A stretch of 64,000 nucleotides of DNA from Chlorobaculum parvum NCIB 8327 (GCF_000020505.1 NC_011027.1:1286001-1350000), one strand, 5' to 3'. Shown: positions 8,615 to 18,028, counted from the first letter of the stretch. Numbers and translations: made by a program. Notes: generated from the letters alone by a model not told the origin.

Positions 8615-10113
8615 GACTCTTTCTCCCCTTTGACCGAAAGACCGGCAATAGCAAACAGCTTCTCAAGATCGAGATTTTCCGAGAAATGCTTGGCAAGCAG
8701 CTCGAATGGATCAGCGGCGGACGCTCCCACTGGCGATTCGTAACCGCTGTCCAGCATTCGCAGAAACCAGGTGCGGACTTCCGGACGGTCGAAGAAGCCG
8801 TGAAAATAGGTGCCCATCACCCGCCCGTCGGCACTCAAAGCTCCGTCGAAGCCTGCATCGGCCTTGCCATTGCGCTCCGTCACGTCGATGAGCGGCGACG
8901 CGCCCGGATCGACCTCCGTCCGACCCATGTGAATTTCGTAACCGCCGACCAAACAGGACGAGCCCGCAAGCGTGCCGATGGTGTTGCTCAGCATCTTCTC
9001 GCGTTCGAGCACAGTTTTGACGGTCAACAGCCCAAGCCCCGCGCTTTCGCCCGGAGCGCCCTCGACGCCGTGCGGATCAGCGATGGAGGCCCCGAGCATC
9101 TGATAGCCGCCGCAGAGGCCGACGATGATGCCACCGCGTTTGCGAAATTTCTCGATCTCGTCGCGCCAGCCCATTTTTTCGAGCCATGCGAGGTCACCGC
9201 GCACGTTCTTCGAGCCGGGCAGGATCAGCGCATTGTAGCTATCGAGCGACTTCGGACGGTGGAGGTAGTGCAGCTCGACCGAGGGATCGCGCTCCAGCGG
9301 TGCGAGGTCAGTAAAGTTGGAGATGTGCGGGAAGTAGATCGCCGCGATGCCGATCTTGTCGCCAGACGGCTCGCGCTTCGGATCGACCACCGACGACAAT
9401 GGTACGGCGTCCTCGGCGTCGATGGCGAGCGCCTTGACCCAAGGCAGCACGCCGAGCACCGGCACGCCGGTCATCGATTCGAGCATCCGGACGCCTTCGT
9501 CGAAGAGCGATTTGTCGCCCCGAAAGCGGTTGATGATGACGCCCTTGACCAGCGCCCGATCCTCCGGCGGAATCACCGCCAGCGTGCCCGCCACCTGCGC
9601 GAACACGCCGCCGCGGTCGATGTCCGCCACGAGAATCACCGCCGCCCCGGCGCGCCGAGCGGTCTTGAAATTCACGAAATCGCGCTTGTAGAGGTTCATC
9701 TCGGCACACGACCCCGCCCCCTCGATCACCAGCAGCTCGTGCTCTGCTGCCAGCCGGTCGAGGCTCTCGAACGCCGCCTCGGCCCAGCGCCGCGTGTCGC
9801 CGAAATATTCGCGAGCGCTCTTGTCCGCGCACACTTTGCCTTGCAGCACGACCTGCGCGCCGGTGTCGGTGTTAGGCTTGAGCAGCACCGGGTTCATGTC
9901 CGCATGGGGCGTCACCCGCGCGGCAATCGCCTGCACGATCTGCGCCCGGCCCATCTCGAAACCGTCCGGCGTGACGCCTGAATTATTCGACATGTTCTGC
10001 GCTTTGTAGGGCGCCACATCGACTCCCGCGTTGCTGAAAATGCGGCACAGCGCGGTGGCCACGATGCTCTTGCCGACGTCCGAGGCGGTACCGAGTATGG
10101 CGATGTTGGTCAT
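8611..10113 (-). CDS. cbiP: Cobyric acid synthase CbiP/CobQ
   Basis: CbiP amidates four carboxyl side chains (b, d, e, g) of adenosylcobyrinate a,c-diamide using glutamine and ATP. With the ATG at 10113 the protein is 500 residues, the usual length, starting [16 protein letters not shown] (BioD-like P-loop at 7-16). The C-terminal type 1 glutamine amidotransferase domain has the nucleophile Cys334 in [10 protein letters not shown] and the His in YFHGFF at about 438. Upstream in-frame starts at 10137 and 10350 would overlap bluB and are unlikely. The 3' end overlaps the decarboxylase gene by 4 bases. Confidence 0.95.
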   Translation of the reverse strand: MTNIAILGTASDVGKSIVATALCRIFSNAGVDVAPYKAQNMSNNSGVTPDGFEMGRAQIVQAIAARVTPHADMNPVLLKPNTDTGAQVVLQGKVCADKSAREYFGDTRRWAEAAFESLDRLAAEHELLVIEGAGSCAEMNLYKRDFVNFKTARRAGAAVILVADIDRGGVFAQVAGTLAVIPPEDRALVKGVIINRFRGDKSLFDEGVRMLESMTGVPVLGVLPWVKALAIDAEDAVPLSSVVDPKREPSGDKIGIAAIYFPHISNFTDLAPLERDPSVELHYLHRPKSLDSYNALILPGSKNVRGDLAWLEKMGWRDEIEKFRKRGGIIVGLCGGYQMLGASIADPHGVEGAPGESAGLGLLTVKTVLEREKMLSNTIGTLAGSSCLVGGYEIHMGRTEVDPGASPLIDVTERNGKADAGFDGALSADGRVMGTYFHGFFDRPEVRTWFLRMLDSGYESPVGASAADPFELLAKHFSENLDLEKLFAIAGLSVKGEKES

Positions 10114-10130
10114 GGGCGTTACGAAATCAG

Positions 10131-10769
10131 TTACCATTGCTCCTGATGCAGCAGGTCGTCGAGTGCAAGGCGCGGCAGCCAGCCGGCCTGCTCCAGCTCC
10201 GGCGTTTCGTGGAAAAAGCTCACGTAACCGATGCAGAGCCACGCCACCGGCACGATGTGCTCCGGAATGCCGAGTACCCGGCGCACATGGTCGTGGTGGA
10301 TGATGCTCACCCAGCCGACGCCGAGATTTTCCGCACGTGCAGCGAGCCACAGGTTCTGCACCGCGCAGACCGAGCTGTACAGGTCCATCTCCGGATTGGC
10401 CGTGCGCCCGATCACCACCTCGCCACTGCGGCTGCGGTCGCAGGTGACGCAGATGCCGACCGGCGCTTCGAGAATCCCTTCGAGCTTGAAGCTGCGATAC
10501 TGCTCGCGCCGTTCACCCTCGAACATACGAGCAGCTTCAGCGTGCGCCTGCTCGAAGCCGTCCTTGATCTGCTTCCGCACCTCGAAATCGCGCACGACGA
10601 CGAAGTCCCACGGCTGCATGAAGCCAACGCTCGGCGCGTGATGCGCCGCATCGAGCACCCGGCGAAGCACCTCGTCCGGCACCGGATCGAGCAGATACTG
10701 ACCTCGCACATCGCGGCGGTTGTAAATCACTTTGTAGAGCGCATCACGCTCTGAAGTGCTGATGGTCAT
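10131..10769 (-). CDS. bluB: 5,6-dimethylbenzimidazole synthase BluB
   Basis: BluB fragments reduced FMN with oxygen to form 5,6-dimethylbenzimidazole, the lower ligand of B12. The 212-residue protein belongs to the nitroreductase-like fold: [22 protein letters not shown] near the N-terminus, [14 protein letters not shown] at about 43-56, and [21 protein letters not shown] toward the C-terminus, features I associate with BluB rather than general nitroreductases. Its ATG overlaps the upstream btuF stop by 4 bases. Its presence is notable because the enzyme needs oxygen while the inferred host is a strict anaerobe. Confidence 0.9.
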   Translation of the reverse strand: MTISTSERDALYKVIYNRRDVRGQYLLDPVPDEVLRRVLDAAHHAPSVGFMQPWDFVVVRDFEVRKQIKDGFEQAHAEAARMFEGERREQYRSFKLEGILEAPVGICVTCDRSRSGEVVIGRTANPEMDLYSSVCAVQNLWLAARAENLGVGWVSIIHHDHVRRVLGIPEHIVPVAWLCIGYVSFFHETPELEQAGWLPRLALDDLLHQEQW

Positions 10770-11566
10770 TTCAGCCTCCCATGCTGTTCACCGAATTGTC
10801 GCTGCAACTCCTCGATACCCGAAAGGAGCCTCGGCGAAGCAGAGGTGAAACTGGCCCCGTTCAACTGCACCACCTGGTAGTTCCCGGTACCGATGACGAC
10901 TGGGCACGAATGGGCATCATCCTTGAGCACAAAAATGATCTCTGGCTTTGTTCGACGCACAAGATCGGCAACGGTTGCCACCGGCGCACCCGGCCTGAGG
11001 TGACGGATCGTCGGATAATCCTCGACGACATTGAAACCTGCCGTGGCGAAAAGATCATGAAGATAAGTCTTTACGCCGAAAGAAAAAGGCGTCCCTTTGC
11101 AACTCGAAAGAATCAGCGCCCGACGCCCAAGGCCATCGACCTGAGCTGCAGCCTCGCGCCACCGCCGGTCGAATGCGGCAGCTTTCGCTTCGCCATCCTC
11201 GACGCCGAGCGTCTTACAAATGGTGCGGATGTTTTCGGTAACCTCATTCATGTTCTGGAAACCATGCAGCACGACACACTCGGCGCCTTTTGGTGTCACT
11301 TGCCTGAGCACCTCCTCGCTCGTCCAGTCCGAAGCAAACAGATAATCGGGATGAAGCGCAGCAATTGCTTTTTTGTCGGGATCCATGACACCACCGGTTT
11401 TCGGCCTGTCGAGATCGTCATACCGGCTGACGCCGACAATCCGGTCACCGAGTCCGAGATACATCAGGGTGTTGGTGATATACGGCGACTGACTGACGAT
11501 CCGCTCCCCCGCCCCGGCTGCCCCCGCAACAAGCAGGAGCAGCATCGTAAGTATCAATTGTTTCAT
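10766..11566 (-). CDS. btuF: BtuF-type periplasmic corrinoid-binding protein
   Basis: A 266-residue periplasmic binding protein with a signal peptide of about 19 residues (MKQLILTMLLLLVAGAAGA). The mature part has the class III binding-protein start RIVSQSPYITNTLMYLGLGDRIVGVSRYDD and later LHPDYLFASDWTSEEVLRQ, matching BtuF/FecB-type domains. It is encoded 18 bases after btuB and overlaps bluB, so it should deliver corrinoids from BtuB to BtuCD. A second BtuF-like protein is encoded at 18006-18902, so the two may differ in ligand preference. Confidence 0.85.
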   Translation of the reverse strand: MKQLILTMLLLLVAGAAGAGERIVSQSPYITNTLMYLGLGDRIVGVSRYDDLDRPKTGGVMDPDKKAIAALHPDYLFASDWTSEEVLRQVTPKGAECVVLHGFQNMNEVTENIRTICKTLGVEDGEAKAAAFDRRWREAAAQVDGLGRRALILSSCKGTPFSFGVKTYLHDLFATAGFNVVEDYPTIRHLRPGAPVATVADLVRRTKPEIIFVLKDDAHSCPVVIGTGNYQVVQLNGASFTSASPRLLSGIEELQRQFGEQHGRLK

Positions 11567-11584
11567 GATTGATGACGACCGGAT

Positions 11585-13462
11585 TTACAGCGTCACCTTC
11601 ACACCAGCGTAAGCCGACCTGCCGGGCGTTGCGTAGCGCCAGGCTTCCTCGTAGTACTCGTCGAAGAGGTTGTCGATACGGCCGTACAGTTCGACGTTGT
11701 CGGTCATTTTGTATGAGGCGGAAACGTTGACAAGGAAATAGCTTTCGAGCTTGTTGGTCACGACGCAATCATCATCCTTGGCGCCAGAGTCCAGACGTGA
11801 TCCGACCCACTGGAGATTCGTGTTCAGGGTCGCCTTTTTCGAGGCCTTCCATGTTGCCGCAAGCCCGCCTTTGTGACGAGGGCGACGGTTAAGGCTTTCT
11901 CCCTCGGGATCTTTCGTGTAGGTATAGGTGTAGTTCACGGATAAGAACAGCACATTTGACGGACGCCACTCGGCAAAGCTCTCCAGACCGTACGTTTTGG
12001 TCTTGCCTTCGACCTGGGCGTATTTCCAGGTGGACATGTCAAAGGCAATGCGGTCGTCATAATCTGTTCTGAACCAGGTACTGCCAATCGTGAGGTTATC
12101 GGCAAGCTTCCGCTCGAACCCGGCATCCCACCCTTCGCTGGTTTCGGCGCTGAGTGTTTCATTGCCGTAGGGCGAGTAAAGCTCGTAGAGTGAAGGCGCC
12201 CTGAAACCGGTGGCGTAGCTGCATTTTAGAGTGGTGCTCCCAAAGGTATAGGAAGGCGCGACACGCCAGGTCGTTTTGCTGCCGAACTTCTGATTGTCCT
12301 CGTAGCGAATGCCCTGCACCAGGCGCAAACCGCCGATACGCCACTGATCCTCGACGAAAATGCCGGTCGTGCCCATGCTCTTGTCGAGGCTGGAAGCGTA
12401 CATACCGAAGCTCTCGTTCTGCATGCTCTCTTCACGGGAATTGATTCCCACGCTGACCGTATTGTTGTCGGCAAGAGCGTAGTCGCCCTGCCAGCCGATC
12501 TCGTAGAGATAACCGTCGTAGGTGCTGCTCAGCCCGTCAATAGTGAAATATCTCCTGTTCTGGTCGCTGACATTGTAGTAAAGGGTGCTCAAGAGCGGCT
12601 GATAATTCATTTTCAGCGCAACCCGGCCACTGAACAACGCGGATTCCTGCTTGTTTCCGATGACATCCGTGCCGGGACCATCGTACTCATACTCCGCATC
12701 GGTATACCTGAGGGAGGTCTCAAGCGTCACATGCTTGTTGAGTTTCAGGCCAAAATTGCCGGACAGCGTAGAGTTCTCATATCCATCCTTCTCGAAGCTG
12801 TTGTCATCGGGATTGATGCATTTGTTACGCTCATCGGTTGTTGAAAAACCGTCCGTTTTCGTCCGCGAAGCGCTGATCGAGTAATCGATCAGATCAGTGC
12901 TGCCGTTTGCGCCAACGTACGCTTTCCAGGTCGAGTAGGAACCGCCCTCAGCACCGGCATACACCGACGGCTTTGCGCTACCTTTTTTCGTGATGATGTT
13001 GATGACACCGGCCGAAGCGCCTGAACCATACAGCATGCTTGCCGGGCCTCGAACGATCTCAATGCGCTCGATATTGTCGGTGGTGATTTTCGAGATATCT
13101 GCGGCCATCGTGCCGTCCGAAGGGTCGTTGATCGGCACCCCGTCGATCAGCACAAGCGTGTACTTGGCATCGGCGCCCCGGAGAAAAATGCTGGTGGTCG
13201 AACCGGGACCGCCATTGGATGCGATATCGATTCCCGGCTGGCCCTTGATGACCTCTTCGACGCTGGTCTGACCCGACTCTTCGATCTCTTTGGAGGTGAT
13301 CACCGTCACCGAACTGCCGCCGGCATCGGCAACAGAATTGAGCGTTTTGGTAGCCGAGACGACGACCTCCTGACCGACATAGTTGTTTGAAGCCACTTCA
13401 GCCCGAAGACCGGAGTTGCAGAGCATGGCCGCCATCAGAATGGCGAGCGAACGTTTGTTCAT
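11585..13462 (-). CDS. btuB: TonB-dependent cobalamin receptor BtuB
   Basis: An outer-membrane TonB-dependent receptor of 625 residues from the ATG at 13462 (MNKRSLAILMAAMLCNSGLRA signal peptide). An in-frame start at 13540 would add 26 unlikely residues. The TonB-box-like EVVVSATKT follows the signal, then the plug domain (VIKGQPGIDIASNGGPGSTT, FLRGADAKYTLVLIDGVPIND) and a long beta-barrel with alternating aromatic strands. The barrel ends AYAGVKVTL. It is the first gene of the B12 operon and is preceded by a cobalamin riboswitch, which fixes its likely substrate as corrinoids. Confidence 0.93.
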   Translation of the reverse strand: MNKRSLAILMAAMLCNSGLRAEVASNNYVGQEVVVSATKTLNSVADAGGSSVTVITSKEIEESGQTSVEEVIKGQPGIDIASNGGPGSTTSIFLRGADAKYTLVLIDGVPINDPSDGTMAADISKITTDNIERIEIVRGPASMLYGSGASAGVINIITKKGSAKPSVYAGAEGGSYSTWKAYVGANGSTDLIDYSISASRTKTDGFSTTDERNKCINPDDNSFEKDGYENSTLSGNFGLKLNKHVTLETSLRYTDAEYEYDGPGTDVIGNKQESALFSGRVALKMNYQPLLSTLYYNVSDQNRRYFTIDGLSSTYDGYLYEIGWQGDYALADNNTVSVGINSREESMQNESFGMYASSLDKSMGTTGIFVEDQWRIGGLRLVQGIRYEDNQKFGSKTTWRVAPSYTFGSTTLKCSYATGFRAPSLYELYSPYGNETLSAETSEGWDAGFERKLADNLTIGSTWFRTDYDDRIAFDMSTWKYAQVEGKTKTYGLESFAEWRPSNVLFLSVNYTYTYTKDPEGESLNRRPRHKGGLAATWKASKKATLNTNLQWVGSRLDSGAKDDDCVVTNKLESYFLVNVSASYKMTDNVELYGRIDNLFDEYYEEAWRYATPGRSAYAGVKVTL

Positions 13463-13689
13463 GGTGTTGTCCTGTGTTGAATTAACTGAATCATCAACAG
13501 ACAGGGATAGAGGAAAAGGACTGAACCGGCGCCGAAACACAGCATGGATCGAACGGACTGACGAAAGCCGCGCTCAGCGGAAAGTACCGCAAGAGCAGCA
13601 TGGATTCTGAAAACGATGCTGTTGGTTTTCGGATAAACCGGAAGTGCTTTGCCTGACTATAACCCGTAGTCTTGTTACTGAGCAAAGAG

Positions 13690-13900
13690 CTAACTGGCAG
13701 GTCTCCTGACTTTGGCGGCTCAAGCAGTACGGCCTTCCCACCCGCTCCCTGGAGGAGCCTGGCAGTGACGCGCACCGACTGCAGCATCCGGACATGTGGC
13801 CATGTTCGTCAGCGGCAGCTTGCCGTTGTACAGTTGCGGGTACAGTGTACGAATCTCACGTACTTCCCTATTCTCCGGCTTTAAAACCGGCACCAGCTAT
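13690..13900 (-). promoter_or_regulatory. Cobalamin riboswitch upstream of btuB
   Basis: Read on the minus strand, the leader contains the B12-box AGTCAGGAGACCTGCC (13696-13711) and, upstream, the conserved ACTGTACCCGCAACTGTA core (about 13835-13855) after a GGGAAG element. These are the hallmarks of the adenosylcobalamin riboswitch. It ends about 230 bases before the btuB ATG. A small hairpin (GACTA/TAGTC, about 13654-13670) lies just downstream and could belong to the expression platform. The riboswitch probably represses the whole 13-kb operon when cobamide is plentiful. The rest of the 13463-13963 spacer shows no gene. Confidence 0.95.
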
Positions 13901-13963
13901 CATGTAAAAGAACGTTATCTTTGCGGAGGCAATTTACAATTTTCCGCCTCATTTGCAAGCAGT

Positions 13964-15640
13964 TCAGGACGCATTGCCGTCAGCCATCCGGATGATGGTG
14001 CGGGCCATCGACATCGTCTGGTGATGCAACACATCCAGCGCACGAAGCAACTCCATGTGCAGGTCGTGCGTTTTTCCCGACTCGGGGCGACTCTTGATGC
14101 GCTTCATGTGCGTAAAGCCGAGTTCGAGGAACATGCGCTGGAACGCTTTGCCCTCTTTGAGCACCGCCGCGGCTCGCTGGAAGCTCATCTCCGCAATCGC
14201 CAAATTCATGGCCGCAATCTCGCGGCACACCTGCTCGTGCAGCCGCTCGATCTCCGCCTTGCCCTCCTCGGTCAGCTGGCTGCCATTGCCTCCCGACGGA
14301 AACTCTTCAAGCAGGGTCTCGACCACATCCCCAGCCGATTCGAGATCTTTGGCCAGCGCCATCAAAGCCGCCGCCTGCCGAAGAAGCGGTTCATCGACTG
14401 CCTCCTGCATGATGTGGATCAGGTAGGCGGTCACCTTCTTCTCCAGAAAATCGAGTTTCTCCTCGCGCATCAAAAGGCCTTCAGAAACCGGAAGATGCTT
14501 GTAGATGATGTCCCGACCATTCCCGGTGCCGAGGAACGGTTCGGGCAGCGCTCGCGACATGCGCCCGAGAATCTTGTTCATGCGCGCAATCTCCTGACGG
14601 GCCAGCCCGACAGCCACCTCCGGCGTGGCGAGCGCGGAGTCTTTCAGATGCCACACGGCCGGAATGCGCCCGATCTCCTCCGGGTCGTCTGGCAAAATTT
14701 TGGTGAGAAAACGCCCGTACAGCGGCAGAAATGGCAGAAACACGATCGCCATGAAGACGTTGGAAACGGTATGGGCATTAGCGATCTGACGTGGCAGCCC
14801 TCCGGCAGCATCGGACGGCGAAATCGAGCGGATCAGGTCGAGATAGGGCGACAGGAAAATGACGAAAACAACGACGTAAGCCAGGTTGAAAATGAGCTGC
14901 GCAAGGAACACCCGCCGTGCTGCGCGCATGCTTCCGGCGCTGCCGATAGCCGCCGTGATGCAGGTGCCGACATTGGCCCCGAACATCAGCGGCACGGCGA
15001 TTTCAAGGGTGATCGTCCCCTGCTGGGCCATGGTGATGACGATCGCGATGAACGCCCCGCTGCTCTGGATAATAGCGGTCATGATCGCTCCGGCCAGCAC
15101 GCAGAGGATGGGATTTTCGAGCGTGGTCAGAATCGAGAGGAACTCTTCGCTGGTGCGAAGCGGCGCGACCGCCATGCCCATCAGCTTGAGGCCGAAGAAG
15201 AGCAAACCGAGCCCGGCAAGCACCTCACCGAACAGGGCAACGCCACGTTTCCGCCTGACAAGCGAGAGGAAAAAACCGACAGCGAACATCGGCAATCCGA
15301 GTTCACCCGGCGAAAAAGCGATGAGCTGCGCCATCGTCGTGGTGCCGATCTCCGCGCCAAGCACCACGCCGAGCGACTGCGTAAAGGTGAGAATCTGCGA
15401 CTGCACAAGCCCGATCAGCGTCAGCATTACCATGCTGCTCGACTGCACGGCAATCGTCGCCACCGCGCCCGAAAGCAGCGCAGAAAGCGAGTTCCCGGTA
15501 ATCGAGGAGAGCCACCCCGCAATCTTGCCACTCGACGCTTTCCGAAGCCCCGCATTGAGCGACTTCATGCCCAATAGGAAAACCGCCAGTCCTCCCGCGA
15601 ACAGGAGAAAATTGGAGAGTACGGATTGTGACTCCATCAC
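13964..15640 (-). CDS. Na/Pi cotransporter family protein (NptA/YjbB type) with PhoU-like tail
   Basis: A 558-residue membrane protein. The N-terminal part has the two internal repeats of Na/Pi cotransporters, with GALVATIAVQSSSMVMLTLI-like (about 60-78) and AIIQSSGAFIAIVITMAQQG (about 190-210) QSS motifs, and about nine hydrophobic segments. Residues of about 330-558 are a helical, charged PhoU-like domain. The family exports or imports phosphate coupled to sodium. It lies 15 bases downstream of the SRPBCC gene and probably shares its transcript. It is not obviously related to the B12 operon downstream. Confidence 0.88.
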   Translation of the reverse strand: MMESQSVLSNFLLFAGGLAVFLLGMKSLNAGLRKASSGKIAGWLSSITGNSLSALLSGAVATIAVQSSSMVMLTLIGLVQSQILTFTQSLGVVLGAEIGTTTMAQLIAFSPGELGLPMFAVGFFLSLVRRKRGVALFGEVLAGLGLLFFGLKLMGMAVAPLRTSEEFLSILTTLENPILCVLAGAIMTAIIQSSGAFIAIVITMAQQGTITLEIAVPLMFGANVGTCITAAIGSAGSMRAARRVFLAQLIFNLAYVVVFVIFLSPYLDLIRSISPSDAAGGLPRQIANAHTVSNVFMAIVFLPFLPLYGRFLTKILPDDPEEIGRIPAVWHLKDSALATPEVAVGLARQEIARMNKILGRMSRALPEPFLGTGNGRDIIYKHLPVSEGLLMREEKLDFLEKKVTAYLIHIMQEAVDEPLLRQAAALMALAKDLESAGDVVETLLEEFPSGGNGSQLTEEGKAEIERLHEQVCREIAAMNLAIAEMSFQRAAAVLKEGKAFQRMFLELGFTHMKRIKSRPESGKTHDLHMELLRALDVLHHQTMSMARTIIRMADGNAS

Positions 15641-15655
15641 TTCGGTTGTCTGATG

Positions 15656-16135
15656 TTACTCCTTTTCAGGAGGCATGGCCCCCAAAATCTCCGCCACCTT
15701 GCGCCGCCGGAACTCGAACACCTCGTCGAGCCGCCGCCCCACAATCAGCGCCTCGACCACCTCGCCGAAAAGATCGAGCGGCAGCGCATACTCCACGATG
15801 TCGGTCATCTCCGTCCCGCCCTCGATTTGGCGAAAAAGGTGGCGGTGATACCAGTGCTCGTACGGCCCCGCAAGCTGCCGATCCGCAAAGAAATCGGGCT
15901 TCGAGACTGTCATAATCTCTGTCGTCCACCGCACGGGAATCATCATGAAGGGATAGAGCACGAAGTTCAGCTTCATGCCTTCATAGATTGCCATTCCCGC
16001 ATTGCCGCCCTCGGCCTTCAGCATCATTTCGGGCGGAGTGATTCGGGCAAGATTACCCGGTTGTGAGAAAAAGTCCCACGCCTCATCTATCGGCACAGGC
16101 AACCGCTGTACCCAAGTTTTTGTATGCGTACTCAT
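15656..16135 (-). CDS. SRPBCC family protein
   Basis: A 159-residue START/Bet v1-like protein. The N-terminus TWVQRLPVPIDEAWDFFSQPGNLARITPPEM and the segment YEHWYHRHLFRQIEGGTEMTDIVEYALP match the SRPBCC ligand-binding family often annotated as 'cell division inhibitor-like' or cyclase/dehydrase-like. No catalytic residues are defined, and the ligand is unknown. The gene is the first of a two-gene unit with the Na/Pi cotransporter. The ATG at 16135 gives the typical N-terminus. Confidence 0.8.
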   Translation of the reverse strand: MSTHTKTWVQRLPVPIDEAWDFFSQPGNLARITPPEMMLKAEGGNAGMAIYEGMKLNFVLYPFMMIPVRWTTEIMTVSKPDFFADRQLAGPYEHWYHRHLFRQIEGGTEMTDIVEYALPLDLFGEVVEALIVGRRLDEVFEFRRRKVAEILGAMPPEKE

Positions 16136-16559
16136 TCAGTTCGTTACATCTCAGTTTCGTTCAGCGGTATCGACCGGCTCTTTTTTTGTAACGACGTAGG
16201 GCGGTAAAAGTATCCCATTAGCGCATTTCCGGTCGATTTTTGGTGTTATCGATGATCGGGTGTTGCCGCAAATGCTTATGCGCGGCAGACGGGAGTTTTG
16301 TGCGGTGATGTGCAGAATTTTGCTTATAATTTACGTGTGCGATGATTGTTGAAATTTTCAGTGCAAACATGCGATGCAGGATTGCGTCGATACGATACGC
16401 CGACTAAACGAGTAATAAATGTGTTTAGATAGGCTGAGAATTCTAGCGTGCAATACTGCAAAATCAAAATTTTAGGATTTATGAGGCACCCCTATAATTA
16501 ATCTTTGCATAGACTTTGCATGCTTCTCTACCGATTAAACGCAAAAAAGAAGATGAATC
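16136..16559. other. Intergenic region, no gene seen
   Basis: A 424-base spacer that changes from GC-rich to AT-rich toward the right. It must hold the divergent promoters of the SRPBCC gene and the DUF6338 cassette. I could not identify a clear structured RNA, repeat or palindrome in it. The compositional change marks the left border of the AT-rich insert. Confidence 0.5.
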
Positions 16560-17114
16560 ATGGATGTATCAAAAGAAACAATAGAGGTTTTAATACTGCT
16601 TCTTCCAGGTTTTTTATTTCTCAAAGTGGTAAATCTAAGGTGTTCACTCACAAAATATGAAGCTCATCACTACATTGTTGATGCATTAATTGCTTCACTT
16701 GTCATTTACTCAATGGCAAAAATTCTAAATATTCAAGTTACAAGTACTGGATGGAAGCCTATTTTAAGTATATTCACACTTACGATAATATCTGCACTTA
16801 CGTGGTCTGAAGTTATCAATAGAGATTGGATCTCAAAAATTCTCCATTCTAGTGATTACCGACTTTCAACTCATTCAAGTATATTTCCGGTAAAAGCAAT
16901 AGATAAGTTTATAGGTAAATGGCATTTGGTAAAGTTTTCTAATGGAACGGAAATTGTTGGAGTTTTGCGAGAGTTCAATCACAAAACTCATGAGGCATTG
17001 ATAGAGGATGCGAGAATGGTTATGAAGGGTGGGAAACTTACTCCAGATAAGGCGTGGTACTATTCACCATCTGGCGAGCAAATCATATATATTCGAACAA
17101 TTGAGGAGGATTAA
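16560..17114 (+). CDS. DUF6338 family membrane protein
   Basis: A 184-residue protein that I recognise as DUF6338-like from its start (KETIEVLILLLPGFLFLKVVNL). Three hydrophobic segments are visible at about 8-27, 38-57 and 66-84. The C-terminal half is soluble and has an SH3-like beta pattern (WHLVKFSNGTEIVGVLREFN, then AWYYSPSGEQIIYIRTIEED). Function is unknown. The codon use is markedly AT-rich compared with the flanking genes, which suggests recent transfer. The ATG of the following 63-residue gene lies 2 bases after its stop, so the pair is probably a functional unit. Confidence 0.8.
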   Translation: MDVSKETIEVLILLLPGFLFLKVVNLRCSLTKYEAHHYIVDALIASLVIYSMAKILNIQVTSTGWKPILSIFTLTIISALTWSEVINRDWISKILHSSDYRLSTHSSIFPVKAIDKFIGKWHLVKFSNGTEIVGVLREFNHKTHEALIEDARMVMKGGKLTPDKAWYYSPSGEQIIYIRTIEED

Positions 17115-17116
17115 TA

Positions 17117-17308
17117 ATGAGCTACGACAAGAAAAAAAATCTCGAATCAGAGGGAAAAAATAGAGAAGAGCATTTTAAAGATGCTATTTTTGAACATGAT
17201 ATTACAAGCAATACAAGTAAAAAACCGGATAAAATTCCGACATTTACGACAGGGGACGGTGACGCCTCTGGTGGTGAAAATTCAAACAAAACAGATTCAG
17301 AAGAATAA
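17117..17308 (+). CDS. Small hydrophilic protein paired with DUF6338
   Basis: A 63-residue, highly charged protein (MSYDKKKNLESEGKNREEHF) without hydrophobic segments, probably disordered. The start is supported by a strong GAGGAGG ribosome site at about 17102-17108 inside the end of the DUF6338 gene, and by a 2-base gap. It has the same AT-rich composition as its partner. I do not recognise the family. It could be a soluble partner or regulator of the membrane protein. Confidence 0.65.
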   Translation: MSYDKKKNLESEGKNREEHFKDAIFEHDITSNTSKKPDKIPTFTTGDGDASGGENSNKTDSEE

Positions 17309-17617
17309 GCCCTTCCACTAAATACAGTCCTGAATAGGCTTGGGTTTGCTGAAAAGTGAGACGGGGTAAATATACTCATGGTTTCTGATCAGCGTACAAC
17401 CACTAAGACGTTTTTTTTCGCCGCTAAAAAACATGTTATCGAAGCCGTTTCTGCCGTGCGTGCCAAGCACGATAAAGTTGATTTACACCAACACCCCGTC
17501 CTCTCCCCTCTCCCCACGAAAACCACTTGCCCTGAAAACACCTCTGCACTATCTTGCAGGTGATTTTTCGTGAATCCACCAGTTCGTGAATCCACCAGAT
17601 CATCAACTCCCCTGCTC
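17309..17617. other. Intergenic region with 16-bp tandem duplication
   Basis: No convincing gene. A 61-codon frame at 17378-17563 has no family resemblance and no ribosome site. Just before the NUDIX gene a 16-base unit (TTCGTGAATCCACCAG) is repeated exactly in tandem at 17567-17582 and 17583-17598. The stretch marks the right border of the AT-rich cassette. Confidence 0.5.
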
Positions 17618-18028
17618 ATGCCGAAAGCTACCGTCGGAGCCATCATTCACCCATCGGAAAGCGAGCGCTCGACTATCCTGCTCACCAGGCGTAACGTCAA
17701 TCCGTTCAAGGATCATTGGTGCCTACCCGGCGGGCATATCGACGATTACGAACCTGTCGAACAGGCCGTAGTTCGGGAAGTGAAGGAGGAGACGAACCTC
17801 GACTTTGCGCCAGAAACGTTCGTCGGCTGGTTCGAGGAGATTTTTCCGGAGTACAACTTCCACGCCGTGGCGCTCGTTTTTGCCGGAACCGGATCGGGCG
17901 CGTTGCAAGAGCAGCCCGAAGAAGTATCCGAAATGGCGTGGTTCCCACTCGACGAAGCGCTCTCGATGCAACTTGCTTTCACCCATAACCTTGTCCTGCA
18001 ACAGTATGCCCGCTTGCTCACGCCGTAA
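17618..18028 (+). CDS. NUDIX hydrolase
   Basis: A 136-residue NUDIX protein from the ATG at 17618 (MPKATVGAIIHPSESERSTI). An in-frame GTG at 17570 would start inside a tandem repeat. The NUDIX box G-x5-E-x7-REVKEETNL is complete at residues 39-61, so it should bind metal and hydrolyse a nucleoside diphosphate linked to another group. The preceding residues NPFKDHWCLPGG suggest an ADP-ribose or (deoxy)nucleotide pyrophosphatase subfamily, but the substrate cannot be told. Its end overlaps the start of the second btuF gene by 23 bases, linking it to the corrinoid genes. Confidence 0.88.
   Translation: MPKATVGAIIHPSESERSTILLTRRNVNPFKDHWCLPGGHIDDYEPVEQAVVREVKEETNLDFAPETFVGWFEEIFPEYNFHAVALVFAGTGSGALQEQPEEVSEMAWFPLDEALSMQLAFTHNLVLQQYARLLTP

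Noticed and set aside
8686-9981. A 431-codon plus-strand frame opposite cbiP
   Set aside because: Antisense mirror of cbiP, rich in Arg/His, no motif. Explained by codon bias.
13796-15577. A 593-codon plus-strand frame opposite the Na/Pi cotransporter and overlapping the riboswitch
   Set aside because: It starts inside the btuB riboswitch and runs antisense to a clear cotransporter. The product is Arg/His-rich without domains.
17378-17563. A 61-codon frame between the small charged gene and the NUDIX gene
   Set aside because: No ribosome site, no similarity that I recognise, and odd composition. It is best treated as non-coding.
16136-17617. Mobile element or integrase next to the AT-rich cassette
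   Set aside because: No transposase, integrase, terminal inverted repeat or tRNA target is visible in or next to this interval.
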